Assembly: GCA_001871195.1 (NCBI GenBank)
Contig: MNXA01000003.1
Span: 1-46,983, forward strand
Origin: Zetaproteobacteria bacterium CG1_02_55_237
GTDB lineage: Bacteria; Pseudomonadota; Zetaproteobacteria; Mariprofundales; Mariprofundaceae
DNA: 46,983 nt
Direction: 5' to 3'
Positions within the stretch are counted from its first letter, which is position 1. Each line of letters begins with the position of its first letter. Below are positions 15,877-24,025 of the stretch, one piece after another. Position numbers and translations under genes: made by a program. The notes beneath the pieces are model-generated. The model saw only the letters and a list, made by a program, of their open reading frames with translations. It was not told the origin of the DNA and did no database searches.

Positions 15877-17169
15877 ATGCCGCATTTGCCGTCAGCACCT
15901 GTCATGCTGACCGATGCACCGACATTGTCGCGTAATCTTCAACGCCTGTTGCAGATGCGCAGCATCCTGATTCTCTGCCAGTTTGCCCTGGTGGCGCTTT
16001 CCCAGTTCGTGACGGAGATTCGTGTGGGCATGTGGCCCCTGCTGACGGTGATTGTGGCCTACTCGGCTGTGAATATGGTTTCCATCCGCCTATACGGGCC
16101 GCAGTCCGAAATTTCCGAAAAGGCGTATTTTGCCCAGCTCATGCTGGATGTCGTGTTCCTGACCGTGTTGATGTACTTCTCGGGAGGCTATACCAACCCC
16201 TTTATTTCACTTTATCTCTTCCCGATGATTATTGCCGGATCAACACTGCCCCGTTTCTATGCATGGCTGATGGGTGGATCGATTCTGCTTGGTTATTCCT
16301 TCCTGGTTTTCTTCTACCAGCCTATTTTTATGATGCAGATGGGCAATATGGGCAACGGCTTCCATCTGCATCTGGTTGGCATGTGGCTGACCTTCGTGCT
16401 CAGTGTCGGATTGATTGTTTTTTTCGTGATGCGCATGTCGGATGCGCTGCGCGAACGCGAGCGAAGACTGGCCGATATGCGAGAAAAGGCCGCACGCGAT
16501 GAGCGCATCATTGCCCTTGGCACACAGGCTGCCGGTGCTGCACATGAGGTCGGTACACCGCTGGCGACCATGGCGGTGATGGTCAGGGAGTTGCAGCATG
16601 AATGGGCAGACCAGAAGCCGCTTGTGCTCAAGCTTGGCATCATTCGCTCGCAGATCGACCGTTGTAAGGAAACGATGTCGCGCATGAGTGCCAGTGCCGG
16701 GCAATTCAGGGCCGAAGCCGGGCGTAGTATCAATATCAAATCCTACTTCGAGGGCCTTTTTTCCGACTGGAAGACGCTGCATCCCATGGCACATCTGCAT
16801 GCCGAGGCTGGCGGTTGCGATCCGGCTCCGGTGATCGTCATTGATGAGACACTGACTCAGGCTATCCACAATGTGCTGAACAATGCCTTTGAGGCCTCAC
16901 CGCAAGGTGTCGATGCCAAGGCTGTATGGACGCCCGAACTGTTGCAGTTAGAAATTCGCGATCACGGCAGAGGGTTGAGTGAGCAGGTCCTGCTATCGGC
17001 CACAGAGCCGTTCTTTACCACCAAGGAAAGCGGGCAGGGGCTGGGTCTTTTTCTCGTGCAGGAGGTGATGCGCAGGCTTGGCGGGGAAGTGACATTTTCA
17101 AACCATGCAGAGGGCGGTGCCTGTGTGACATTCATGCTGCCGCTCACCAAGCTTGTGGTGAAGGCATGA
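15877..17169 (+). CDS. regB: RegB/PrrB-type redox sensor histidine kinase
   Basis: The 430-residue kinase has about six membrane helices in residues 30-190. They contain GGYTNPF (103-109), the RegB quinone-sensing signature. The H-box AAHEVGTPLATM has the phosphorylated His223. Cys263 in DRCKETM corresponds to the redox-active cysteine of RegB. N-box HNVLNNAFEA and G-box GQGLGLFL complete the kinase. In other proteobacteria RegB represses or activates CO2 fixation, hydrogenase and respiratory genes through RegA in response to redox state. GGAGG lies nine bases before the ATG. The stop overlaps regA by four bases. Confidence 0.9.
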   Translation: MPHLPSAPVMLTDAPTLSRNLQRLLQMRSILILCQFALVALSQFVTEIRVGMWPLLTVIVAYSAVNMVSIRLYGPQSEISEKAYFAQLMLDVVFLTVLMYFSGGYTNPFISLYLFPMIIAGSTLPRFYAWLMGGSILLGYSFLVFFYQPIFMMQMGNMGNGFHLHLVGMWLTFVLSVGLIVFFVMRMSDALRERERRLADMREKAARDERIIALGTQAAGAAHEVGTPLATMAVMVRELQHEWADQKPLVLKLGIIRSQIDRCKETMSRMSASAGQFRAEAGRSINIKSYFEGLFSDWKTLHPMAHLHAEAGGCDPAPVIVIDETLTQAIHNVLNNAFEASPQGVDAKAVWTPELLQLEIRDHGRGLSEQVLLSATEPFFTTKESGQGLGLFLVQEVMRRLGGEVTFSNHAEGGACVTFMLPLTKLVVKA

Positions 17170-17714
17170 ACGAGATAGAGAGGGATGCTCCCAGCCTGCT
17201 GCTGGTCGATGACGATGAGCTGTTCTGTTCGGTGCTGGCCGCTGCGATGAGCAACCGGGGATATTCGGTGATGGTGGCGCACGATGTTGATGGCGCACTT
17301 GAAGTCGTTGGCGATAGCTCACCCGAATACGCCGTGGTCGATCTGAATATGCCCGGAGCATCGGGGCTGGTGCTGGTGGAAAGACTGCACGCTCTGGATG
17401 CATACACCCGTATCGTCGTACTCACCGGCTACGCCAGCATTGCGACAGCCGTGGAGGCCATCAAGCTTGGTGCCACCCATTACCTGACCAAACCGACCGA
17501 TGCGGATGAAATTGTTCTGGCCCTCGAACGCACTCAGGGGGATGTGGCGGTGGAGATTGCGCAACAGCCCATGTCGGTCAACCGTCTGGAATGGGAGCAT
17601 ATCCAGAAGGTATTATCCGAATGCGAGGGCAATATCTCGGAAACAGCCAGAAGGCTTGGCATGCACCGGCGCACCTTGCAGCGAAAGCTCTCCAAACGAC
17701 CGATGAAAACCTGA
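17166..17714 (+). CDS. regA: RegA/PrrA/ActR-type response regulator
   Basis: The 182-residue regulator has a receiver domain with LLLVDDDELF, the phosphoacceptor Asp59 in AVVDLNMPG, and LTKPTDADEI. A short linker leads to a Fis-type helix-turn-helix, NISETARRLGMHRRTLQRKL, which is almost unchanged among RegA, PrrA, ActR and RegR. It binds GNGRCR-N4-GNCGC boxes; two such palindromes occur nearby (15768 and 17748). It is coupled to regB by an ATGA overlap. The next gene downstream is a copper receptor with its own box. Confidence 0.92.
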   Translation: MNEIERDAPSLLLVDDDELFCSVLAAAMSNRGYSVMVAHDVDGALEVVGDSSPEYAVVDLNMPGASGLVLVERLHALDAYTRIVVLTGYASIATAVEAIKLGATHYLTKPTDADEIVLALERTQGDVAVEIAQQPMSVNRLEWEHIQKVLSECEGNISETARRLGMHRRTLQRKLSKRPMKT

Positions 17715-17747
17715 TAGTTCTGTCTCCTGCGTGATTTCAGGGGGGGG

Positions 17748-17764
17748 TGCGACAACGTGTCGCA
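17748..17764. promoter_or_regulatory. RegA-type binding palindrome upstream of the copper receptor
   Basis: TGCGACAACGTGTCGCA is a palindrome with 7-bp arms and a three-base centre. It differs from the site upstream of regB in only two central bases and fits GNGRCR-N4-GNCGC. It lies 63 bp before the receptor ATG; CATAAC at 17785-17790 could be a weak -10. Confidence 0.58.
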
Positions 17765-17826
17765 TTTACGCGAAAGTCCCTGCCCATAACAGTTCGACCC
17801 TCAAAACCACAGACAAAGAGGGTGTT

Positions 17827-19911
17827 ATGCAACGACGAAACGGGAAGCTCGCCGGGCTGCTGGCCTTTGGCTTATTTATGACAGCGGGACAGGCAGCTTA
17901 TGCCGCTGATGTGTTGTCGGCGGATAGCGCGCAGAACAGCACGCTGGACGAGGTGGTGGTGACGGCACCGCGCAGTGAGGAGCCGCTGACTGTGGTCACC
18001 GATCCCAAGGCCCCGCGCCAGCCGATTCCGGCGCACGACGGTGCCGACTACCTGAAGAACATCCCCGGTTTTTCAACGATCAGAAAAGGCGGCACCGATG
18101 GCGATCCGGTATTGCGCGGCATGGCCGGCTCGCGCCTGAATATCCTGCTCGATGGCGAGATGCTGCTCGGCGGCTGCGGTCAGCGCATGGACCCGCCCAC
18201 GGCCTATGTATTCCCCGCCGCCTATGATCGCATCACCGTGCTCAAGGGTCCGCAAAGCGTCGCCTACGGGCCGGGAAACTCTGCCGGTGTGGTTCTCTTC
18301 GAGCGCGATGTAAAGCGCTTTACGGAGCCTTCCGCGAAGCTTGATAGCGCAGCGACGCTTGGCAGTTTCGGGCGCAACGATGAGCGTGTGGATGTCCGCG
18401 CCGGCACACCCGATGCCTACGCACAGGCCAGTGCCACGCGTTCGCACATGGGCGATTACAAGGATGGTAACGGGGCCACAGTGCATTCGCCCTACACCCG
18501 CTGGAGCACCAATGCGGCTTTCGGCTGGACACCCAACGACGACACCCTTGTTGAGCTGACCGGGGCGAAGAGTGACGGCAAGGCTGCCTATGCCGATCGT
18601 GCGATGGATGGCGCCAAGTTCTCGCGCGACAATGTCGGTCTCAAACTCAGCCAGAAACATCTTTCAGAACTTGTGCAGAGCCTTGATGCGCAGCTGTATT
18701 ACAACTACGTCGATCATGTGATGGACAACTACAGTCTGCGCCCCTTTACGGCGACGGCGATGATGCCCAATCCGGCGGTGAGCAATCCGGACCGGCAGAC
18801 GACCGGTGGCAAGCTGATGGCCGGCTTCGCGCTGGGCGCTGCGACCGATGCCAGACTGGGCTTCGATTACCAGAACAACATCCACACCATCCGCTCGACC
18901 ATGAATCAGTTGACGACGCCGTATCAGGGCAAGGCGCGTGTACAGGATGCCCTGTTCCGCAACTACGGGGTGTTTCTCGACGCGACCCGCGACATCATGG
19001 ATTATGGCCGCGTGCTCGGCGGTGTGCGGGTGGATCGCTGGCGCGCCGAGGACAATCGCGCGACGGTGGCTACCGGCATGACGACGGCGGTGAACCCGAC
19101 CTATGGTCAGGTGCGCAACGAGACCCCGGTCAGCGGTTTCCTGCGTTATGAGTATGATCTGTCGACAGCGCCGGCCACCTTGTACGCAGGCCTTGGCAGG
19201 ACCACCCGCTTTCCCGATTACTGGGAGCTGATTCAGAAGGAAACCCTGACCACGGTCAGCGCCTTCAACACCAAAGCCGAAAAGACCACGCAGCTGGATG
19301 TCGGCATGCACTTCAATGGCGACAGCGTTTCGGCATCCGTCTCCGGCTTCTACAGCTGGATCAAGGATTTCAACCTGATTCAATCCAATGTGTCGAAAGC
19401 GGCCGGCATGATGACGCGTCTGGCCAACGTCAACCGCAACATCAATGCCACCACCTGGGGCGGCGAGATCAGCGCCGCGTGGATGCCGTTCGAATACTGG
19501 AAGCTGGATGGCACGCTGGCCTATGTGTACGGCGAGAACACCACGGATAACCAGCCCCTCGGCCAGATGTCGCCGCTGGATACGCGTCTGGGCCTGAGTT
19601 ACGACAACAAGGTGTTTTCGGGCGGGGCCTTGTTGCGCATGGTTGCCGCGCAGAAACGCTTTGCGCTCAATCAGGGCAATATCGCCGGTCAGGATATCGG
19701 GGCAACCGGCGGCTTCAGCGTGTTTTCCCTGAATACGGGCTGGAAGCCGATGCAGGACGTCCAGCTGACCGCCGGTGTCGATAATGTGTTCGACAAGCTT
19801 TACGCCGAGCATCTCAGCCGCGGCGGAAGTGCAGTGGCGGGCTATGTCACCACCACGCGCATCAATGAAATGGGTCGCAGCCTGTGGTTGAGCGTCAACG
19901 TAAACCTCTAG
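17827..19911 (+). CDS. TonB-dependent copper receptor, OprC/NosA type
   Basis: The 694-residue outer-membrane receptor has a signal peptide (LAGLLAFGLFMTAGQAAYA) and a TonB box region (TLDEVVVTAPR). The plug contains GGCGQRMDPPTAYVFPAAYD near 115, which is the hallmark of OprC and NosA copper receptors. The C-terminal strand ends in LWLSVNVNL, a normal barrel terminus. NosA supplies copper for nitrous oxide reductase in Pseudomonas; here the beneficiary is unknown, but copper for terminal oxidases would fit RegA control. The frame is open upstream, but the signal peptide sets ATG 17827. A tonB gene follows. Confidence 0.87.
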   Translation: MQRRNGKLAGLLAFGLFMTAGQAAYAADVLSADSAQNSTLDEVVVTAPRSEEPLTVVTDPKAPRQPIPAHDGADYLKNIPGFSTIRKGGTDGDPVLRGMAGSRLNILLDGEMLLGGCGQRMDPPTAYVFPAAYDRITVLKGPQSVAYGPGNSAGVVLFERDVKRFTEPSAKLDSAATLGSFGRNDERVDVRAGTPDAYAQASATRSHMGDYKDGNGATVHSPYTRWSTNAAFGWTPNDDTLVELTGAKSDGKAAYADRAMDGAKFSRDNVGLKLSQKHLSELVQSLDAQLYYNYVDHVMDNYSLRPFTATAMMPNPAVSNPDRQTTGGKLMAGFALGAATDARLGFDYQNNIHTIRSTMNQLTTPYQGKARVQDALFRNYGVFLDATRDIMDYGRVLGGVRVDRWRAEDNRATVATGMTTAVNPTYGQVRNETPVSGFLRYEYDLSTAPATLYAGLGRTTRFPDYWELIQKETLTTVSAFNTKAEKTTQLDVGMHFNGDSVSASVSGFYSWIKDFNLIQSNVSKAAGMMTRLANVNRNINATTWGGEISAAWMPFEYWKLDGTLAYVYGENTTDNQPLGQMSPLDTRLGLSYDNKVFSGGALLRMVAAQKRFALNQGNIAGQDIGATGGFSVFSLNTGWKPMQDVQLTAGVDNVFDKLYAEHLSRGGSAVAGYVTTTRINEMGRSLWLSVNVNL

Positions 19912-19972
19912 CGCGGGTGCGGGTCAGGGGATGGCCTGCGCCATCCCTCGTAGTGTCATTCCCTGACCGGCC

Positions 19973-20671
19973 ATGCACTGCCTGACGGACCCTTGGTCCG
20001 AACCGGCGCCGTTTGACTGGCGCGGCTGGCTGCTGCCCGTCATTCTGGCTTTTGCCACGCATGCATTCCTGTTGTGGCTGGTGATCGGCCAGTCCGATGG
20101 GCCGTCCTTTCCCGTGGCGCGAAGTATCCATGTGACGCTGGTGAATCTTGCTTCGCCCAGGAAAGAGGTGCCTGCGAAGGTCGAGCAGGCGGTAGAGCCA
20201 GTAGAAAAACCGAAGGCTGTCGTGCAGCCGGTGAAACAAGAGCCAAAACCCGTCAGGAAAGCCGTTAAACAGACCGTAGCAGCTCCGCCCGAGCCTTTAC
20301 CTGCGCCAGCCTCTGTGGAACCTGTCGAGGCGCCAGAAGCGCCAGAAGTATCAGAACCAGACATACAGCAGGCGATGCCCGACAGCAGCCCGGATTACCA
20401 CGCCGCCTATCTGCACAACCCGCCGCCGCTTTATCCCAATGCCGCACGGCGCCGTGGCTTGCAGGGCAGGGTTCTATTGCATGTCGAGGTGATGGCTGCG
20501 GGGCATTGCGGGCATATCGAGGTGCAGCAGAGCAGCGGTCATGAGATTCTTGATGCAGCCGCCGTCGAGGCGGTGAAAGAGTGGCAATTCATCCCGGCCA
20601 CGCATTTCGGCTTCCCCGTCACCCGCTGGATGCACATCCCCATCCGCTTTAAACTGACTAAGGCTGATTAA
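19973..20671 (+). CDS. tonB: TonB energy-transducing protein
   Basis: The 232-residue protein has one N-terminal membrane anchor (WLLPVILAFATHAFLLWLVI), a long proline/lysine/glutamate-rich periplasmic spacer (about 60-130), and a C-terminal TonB domain with PPPLYPNAARRRGLQGRVLL and GHEILDAAAVEAVKEWQFIPA. It would carry inner-membrane energy to the adjacent copper receptor. ExbB and ExbD are not in the window, so they must come from another locus. No strong ribosome-binding site precedes ATG 19973. Its last four bases overlap the end of the convergent hoxW gene. Confidence 0.87.
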   Translation: MHCLTDPWSEPAPFDWRGWLLPVILAFATHAFLLWLVIGQSDGPSFPVARSIHVTLVNLASPRKEVPAKVEQAVEPVEKPKAVVQPVKQEPKPVRKAVKQTVAAPPEPLPAPASVEPVEAPEAPEVSEPDIQQAMPDSSPDYHAAYLHNPPPLYPNAARRRGLQGRVLLHVEVMAAGHCGHIEVQQSSGHEILDAAAVEAVKEWQFIPATHFGFPVTRWMHIPIRFKLTKAD

Positions 20672-21249
20672 TCCTGAGAGGTTTTTTCGATACTGGTAGG
20701 CAGGGTATAGCCGCCGCAAGCGCGTGACTGGCAATGCGATTGCGCCTTGTCAGTTGAGCTGAGCAGCCGATTCCAGTCCTTTCCGGAGACGTCTGCGCAG
20801 AGTTTGCGAACCAGTTCGATAGCCGCTGCGAGATTGAGGCATGCCTGATCGCCCATCGGGTCGCCGAGTTCGAAATTATAGCCGCGAATACGCAAGACAT
20901 AGGAGGGCGGTGCCTCGCTGCCGTAAACCCGCCGATAGGCATGCAGCAGTGCGCCCGGGGTCATGGCGTGACTGGTATAGCTGCCATCTTTTTCAGGCTC
21001 CAGAATCTCGAATGTATAGGGCTCCGCACAGGACATGTCGGCATCGACAAACAGGACGCGCTCACGCCCCGCAAGATCCATGACATGTTCGGCTTGCAAC
21101 TGCATGTCGGTTTGAGTCTCTACGAGCGGGCATTCGACACCTGCAAACGCTTCCGCTTCAATAGCAGCGGCAAGCTCCGGGCCGAGGGCATCATCGCCCC
21201 GGCCCGGATTGCCGTAGCCGAATATCAGAACGGGTTTTGTCGAACTCAA
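20668..21249 (-). CDS. hoxW: Hydrogenase maturation protease HoxW
   Basis: The 193-residue protein begins VLIFGYGNPGRGDDALGP, the conserved start of NiFe-hydrogenase endopeptidases, with the nickel-sensing Asp/Glu positions of the HycI/HoxW family further on. It should cut the C-terminal tail from HoxH once NiFe(CN)2CO insertion is complete. The likely start is TTG 21249, overlapping the hoxH stop, because the GYGNPG strand lies only ten residues downstream and no ATG precedes it. The C-terminal tail after about residue 160 (with CQSRACGG) is not part of the usual family core. Confidence 0.87.
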   Translation of the reverse strand: MSSTKPVLIFGYGNPGRGDDALGPELAAAIEAEAFAGVECPLVETQTDMQLQAEHVMDLAGRERVLFVDADMSCAEPYTFEILEPEKDGSYTSHAMTPGALLHAYRRVYGSEAPPSYVLRIRGYNFELGDPMGDQACLNLAAAIELVRKLCADVSGKDWNRLLSSTDKAQSHCQSRACGGYTLPTSIEKTSQD

Positions 21250-22706
21250 AGTGAGCGTTCGATGTTTCCGTTGCTACCCTTGGTCAGTCGATCAACAAGG
21301 CCACCATTGGCATCGATCAGTTCGACCTGCAAAGGCATCTTGCCCAGTGCATGTGTCGCGCAGGACAGGCAGGGATCGTAGGCGCGTACGGCTACTTCCA
21401 GATGGTTGAGCAGGCCTTCGGTGATTTCATTGCCGTCGATGTACTGATCGGCAACCGAGCGCACCGATTCGTTCATCGCCTGATTGTTGCTGGTTGTCGA
21501 AACAATCAGGTTGGCCTTTTTGATCATGCCTTCTTCATCAATCTTGTAGTGGTGGAACAGCGTGCCGCGTGGTGCCTCGATGACGCCGATACCCTCGCTG
21601 CGTTTCTCGCCGGTAACCACCAGATCGGAGCCTGAAATATCCTCATCATTGAGCAACAGCTCGATGGCCTCAGCACAGTACAGCATCTCGATCATGCGTG
21701 CCCAGTGATAGGCCAGTGTGTCCTGCACGAAGCTGCCATGGGCAAAGGCCTTAAAGCGCTTGCGGGCGGCTTCGGCCAGCGGTGTGCTGATCGAATCGCA
21801 GTTGTTCACGCGGGCCAGCGGGCCTACGCGATACCAGCCTTTCTCCTTGCCGAGCGAGGTCAGGTAAGGGAACTTCATATAGCTCCACGAACGCACTTCC
21901 TCGCGGATGATGTCCTGATAGCCGCGATAATCGAACTGGTCGAACAGCGTTGAGCCATCAGGAGCACGGGCGCGCAGGCCGCCGTGATACAGTTCCAGTT
22001 CGCCCTTGGGACCAATCATACCCAGGAAGTTGGTGTTCAGTTTGCCGAAGGCATGATTCTCGGGATGCGCCATGTGAATCTGCTCGTTCAGGGACACTGC
22101 TTCCTCAGACCAGGCGATAATATCCTTGATGTCGGCCAGCAGAACATTGCGCTCTTCTTTGGTCAGGGATTTGTTCATGCCACCCGGTACGGCAGCTGAG
22201 CCATGCACGCGCTTGCCTGAAATGGCGGCAATCACCTGCTGACCGTATTTGCGCAGCTTCACGCCCTTAACGGCGGTTTCCGGATGCGCTTCGATTACGC
22301 CGATGATGTTGCGCTTGGCCACGTCCGAGCCGAAGCCGAACAGCAGATCGGGCGAGGAGAGATGGAAGAAGTGCAGGGCATGCGACTGCAGGGTCTGCCC
22401 GAAGTGCAGCAACTGACGCAGCTTGAGGCTGCTCGGTGTAAGTTCTTCCACACCGACCAGTTGATCCACGGCCTTGGCAGCCGCCAGATGGTGGCTGACC
22501 GGGCAGATGCCGCACAGGCGCTGCACGAAGGTCGGGACTTCCCAATAGGGGCGCCCCTGGATGAATTTCTCGAAACCGCGGAATTCGACAATATGCAGAC
22601 GGGCTTCATGCACACGATTGTCTGCATCCTGTAGCAGGGTTATTTTACCGTGCCCCTCGACACGCGTTACCGGATCAATGGCCACTCGGCGCATTTGTTC
22701 ACTCAT
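21246..22706 (-). CDS. hoxH: NAD-reducing [NiFe] hydrogenase large subunit HoxH (group 3d)
   Basis: The 486-residue subunit carries both nickel-binding motifs: RLCGICPVSHH (Cys65, Cys68) and DPCLSCATH (Cys446, Cys449). It splits H2 at the NiFe site. A 34-residue tail after His452 (ALGKMPL to the end) is the peptide removed by HoxW, whose gene overlaps downstream. The motifs and gene order hoxFUYHW match the soluble NAD-linked hydrogenase of Cupriavidus necator. AAGGAG lies eight bases before the ATG. The 34-bp gap to hoxY holds only this ribosome-binding region. Confidence 0.95.
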   Translation of the reverse strand: MSEQMRRVAIDPVTRVEGHGKITLLQDADNRVHEARLHIVEFRGFEKFIQGRPYWEVPTFVQRLCGICPVSHHLAAAKAVDQLVGVEELTPSSLKLRQLLHFGQTLQSHALHFFHLSSPDLLFGFGSDVAKRNIIGVIEAHPETAVKGVKLRKYGQQVIAAISGKRVHGSAAVPGGMNKSLTKEERNVLLADIKDIIAWSEEAVSLNEQIHMAHPENHAFGKLNTNFLGMIGPKGELELYHGGLRARAPDGSTLFDQFDYRGYQDIIREEVRSWSYMKFPYLTSLGKEKGWYRVGPLARVNNCDSISTPLAEAARKRFKAFAHGSFVQDTLAYHWARMIEMLYCAEAIELLLNDEDISGSDLVVTGEKRSEGIGVIEAPRGTLFHHYKIDEEGMIKKANLIVSTTSNNQAMNESVRSVADQYIDGNEITEGLLNHLEVAVRAYDPCLSCATHALGKMPLQVELIDANGGLVDRLTKGSNGNIERSL

Positions 22707-22740
22707 ATTAATCTCCTTAATTCAAAGACGTGTCAGGTTC

Positions 22741-23295
22741 TCAATCGTAATGCAAAATTTCTTTCGGCAGGCTTGGCTCCTTGCCTTCCAGCAGATCGGT
22801 TAACACCTTCAAAAAGGCCTCGGCCGGCGGCGGGCAGCCCGGCAGATAATAATCCACATGCACAACCTCATGGATCGGATGCACCTTGGAAAGCAGTAGT
22901 GGCAGTTCGACATCATTCGGGATCATTGGGTTTTCCACGCCGATGCCGTCCAGATAGGCCTCTTCAAGACACTCTTTGAGGGTGTAGTGATTACGCATGG
23001 CCGGCACACCGCCGTTGATGGCGCATGCCCCGACCGCGATGATAATCTTGCAGCTCTCGCGGAATTCCTTGAGTACATGCACGTTCTCTGCATTGCACAG
23101 GCCGCCTTCGATCAGGCCGATATCACAATCAGGATCGCAATGCTTGATATCGTTGATGGGTGAACGGCTGAATTCGACATGCTCGATCAGACCGACAATT
23201 GCCTCGTCGATATCAAGGAAGGACATATGGCAGCCGAAGCAGCCTGCCAGGGAGGTTGTGGCTACACGGACTTTCTTCTTAGTGCTCATCGGCAT
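22741..23295 (-). CDS. hoxY: NAD-reducing hydrogenase small subunit HoxY
   Basis: The 184-residue small subunit has the cysteine set of the proximal 4Fe-4S cluster: GCFGCHMSFLD near 20, IIAVGACAINGG near 92, and YLPGCPPPAEAF near 155. It lacks the C-terminal cluster region and the Tat signal of uptake hydrogenases, which fits a cytoplasmic group 3 enzyme. It carries electrons from HoxH to HoxU/HoxF. Two starts are possible, ATG 23295 and ATG 23289; the first lies five bases after AAGGAA. Either way it overlaps the end of hoxU. Confidence 0.93.
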   Translation of the reverse strand: MPMSTKKKVRVATTSLAGCFGCHMSFLDIDEAIVGLIEHVEFSRSPINDIKHCDPDCDIGLIEGGLCNAENVHVLKEFRESCKIIIAVGACAINGGVPAMRNHYTLKECLEEAYLDGIGVENPMIPNDVELPLLLSKVHPIHEVVHVDYYLPGCPPPAEAFLKVLTDLLEGKEPSLPKEILHYD

Positions 23296-24025
23296 GCTTT
23301 CCTTTACGCAGAATAACCGGTTCCAGACCGGGCTCGGCAATGGTGTGCAGATCGAAGGTGCGGCGGCCGATCGGTGTTTCATAGCCGTGTTCCTTGATCA
23401 GGATGGCGCCGACCGGGCAGATATGCGCGGCCAGATCGTCGGTGGTGATGTCTGTGTCAGCCAGTTTACCGGAGGCCGAATTGACGATCAGTTTGGCGTC
23501 AACGCCGCGTCCGGTGATGGCAAAGACATCCTTGCCATCCACTTCACGGCTGGCTCGCACGCATAGCTCGCACATGATGCAACGATCACGGTCGAGCACG
23601 ATGCTTTCATGCGAGGCATCCACCTCACGCTTAGGGTAAAACTGCGGGAAATGGCCGTCGAGCATATCCAGATGGTAGGCCACAGCCTGCAGGGTGCAGT
23701 CGCCTGTTTTCTCGCAGGACGGGCAAAAATGATTGCCTTCGACAAACAGCATCTGGGTAATGGTCTTGCGCACCTCAGTGAGTGCCTCGGTGTTGTTGCT
23801 GACTTCCTGTCCGCTTGCTGCCGGCAGGGTGCAGGCCGAAGCACTGCGTCCGTTGACTTCCACCGTACACAGCTTGCAGCTGCCGTGCGGTTTCAGGCCG
23901 GGGCGATGGCACAGGTGCGGGATGTAGATGTCCGCAGCCAGTGCTGCGTCCATGATCGTCTGACCTTCGGTAAAGGGAATTTCCTTACCGTCTATGATGA
24001 TGGTGTTGTTGTTTGCTTCACTCAT
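23279..24025 (-). CDS. hoxU: NAD-reducing hydrogenase diaphorase subunit HoxU
   Basis: The 248-residue subunit resembles the N-terminal part of NuoG. It has a 2Fe-2S ferredoxin domain (HLCHRPGLKPHGSCKLC near 40), a histidine/cysteine cluster region (GNHFCPSCEKTGDC near 100), and a 4Fe-4S motif (DRCIMCELCVR near 150), with a further conserved cysteine in HICPVGAI. It relays electrons between HoxY and the FMN-containing HoxF. It starts inside the end of hoxF (ATGA overlap) and its end overlaps hoxY. Confidence 0.93.
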   Translation of the reverse strand: MSEANNNTIIIDGKEIPFTEGQTIMDAALAADIYIPHLCHRPGLKPHGSCKLCTVEVNGRSASACTLPAASGQEVSNNTEALTEVRKTITQMLFVEGNHFCPSCEKTGDCTLQAVAYHLDMLDGHFPQFYPKREVDASHESIVLDRDRCIMCELCVRASREVDGKDVFAITGRGVDAKLIVNSASGKLADTDITTDDLAAHICPVGAILIKEHGYETPIGRRTFDLHTIAEPGLEPVILRKGKHADEH

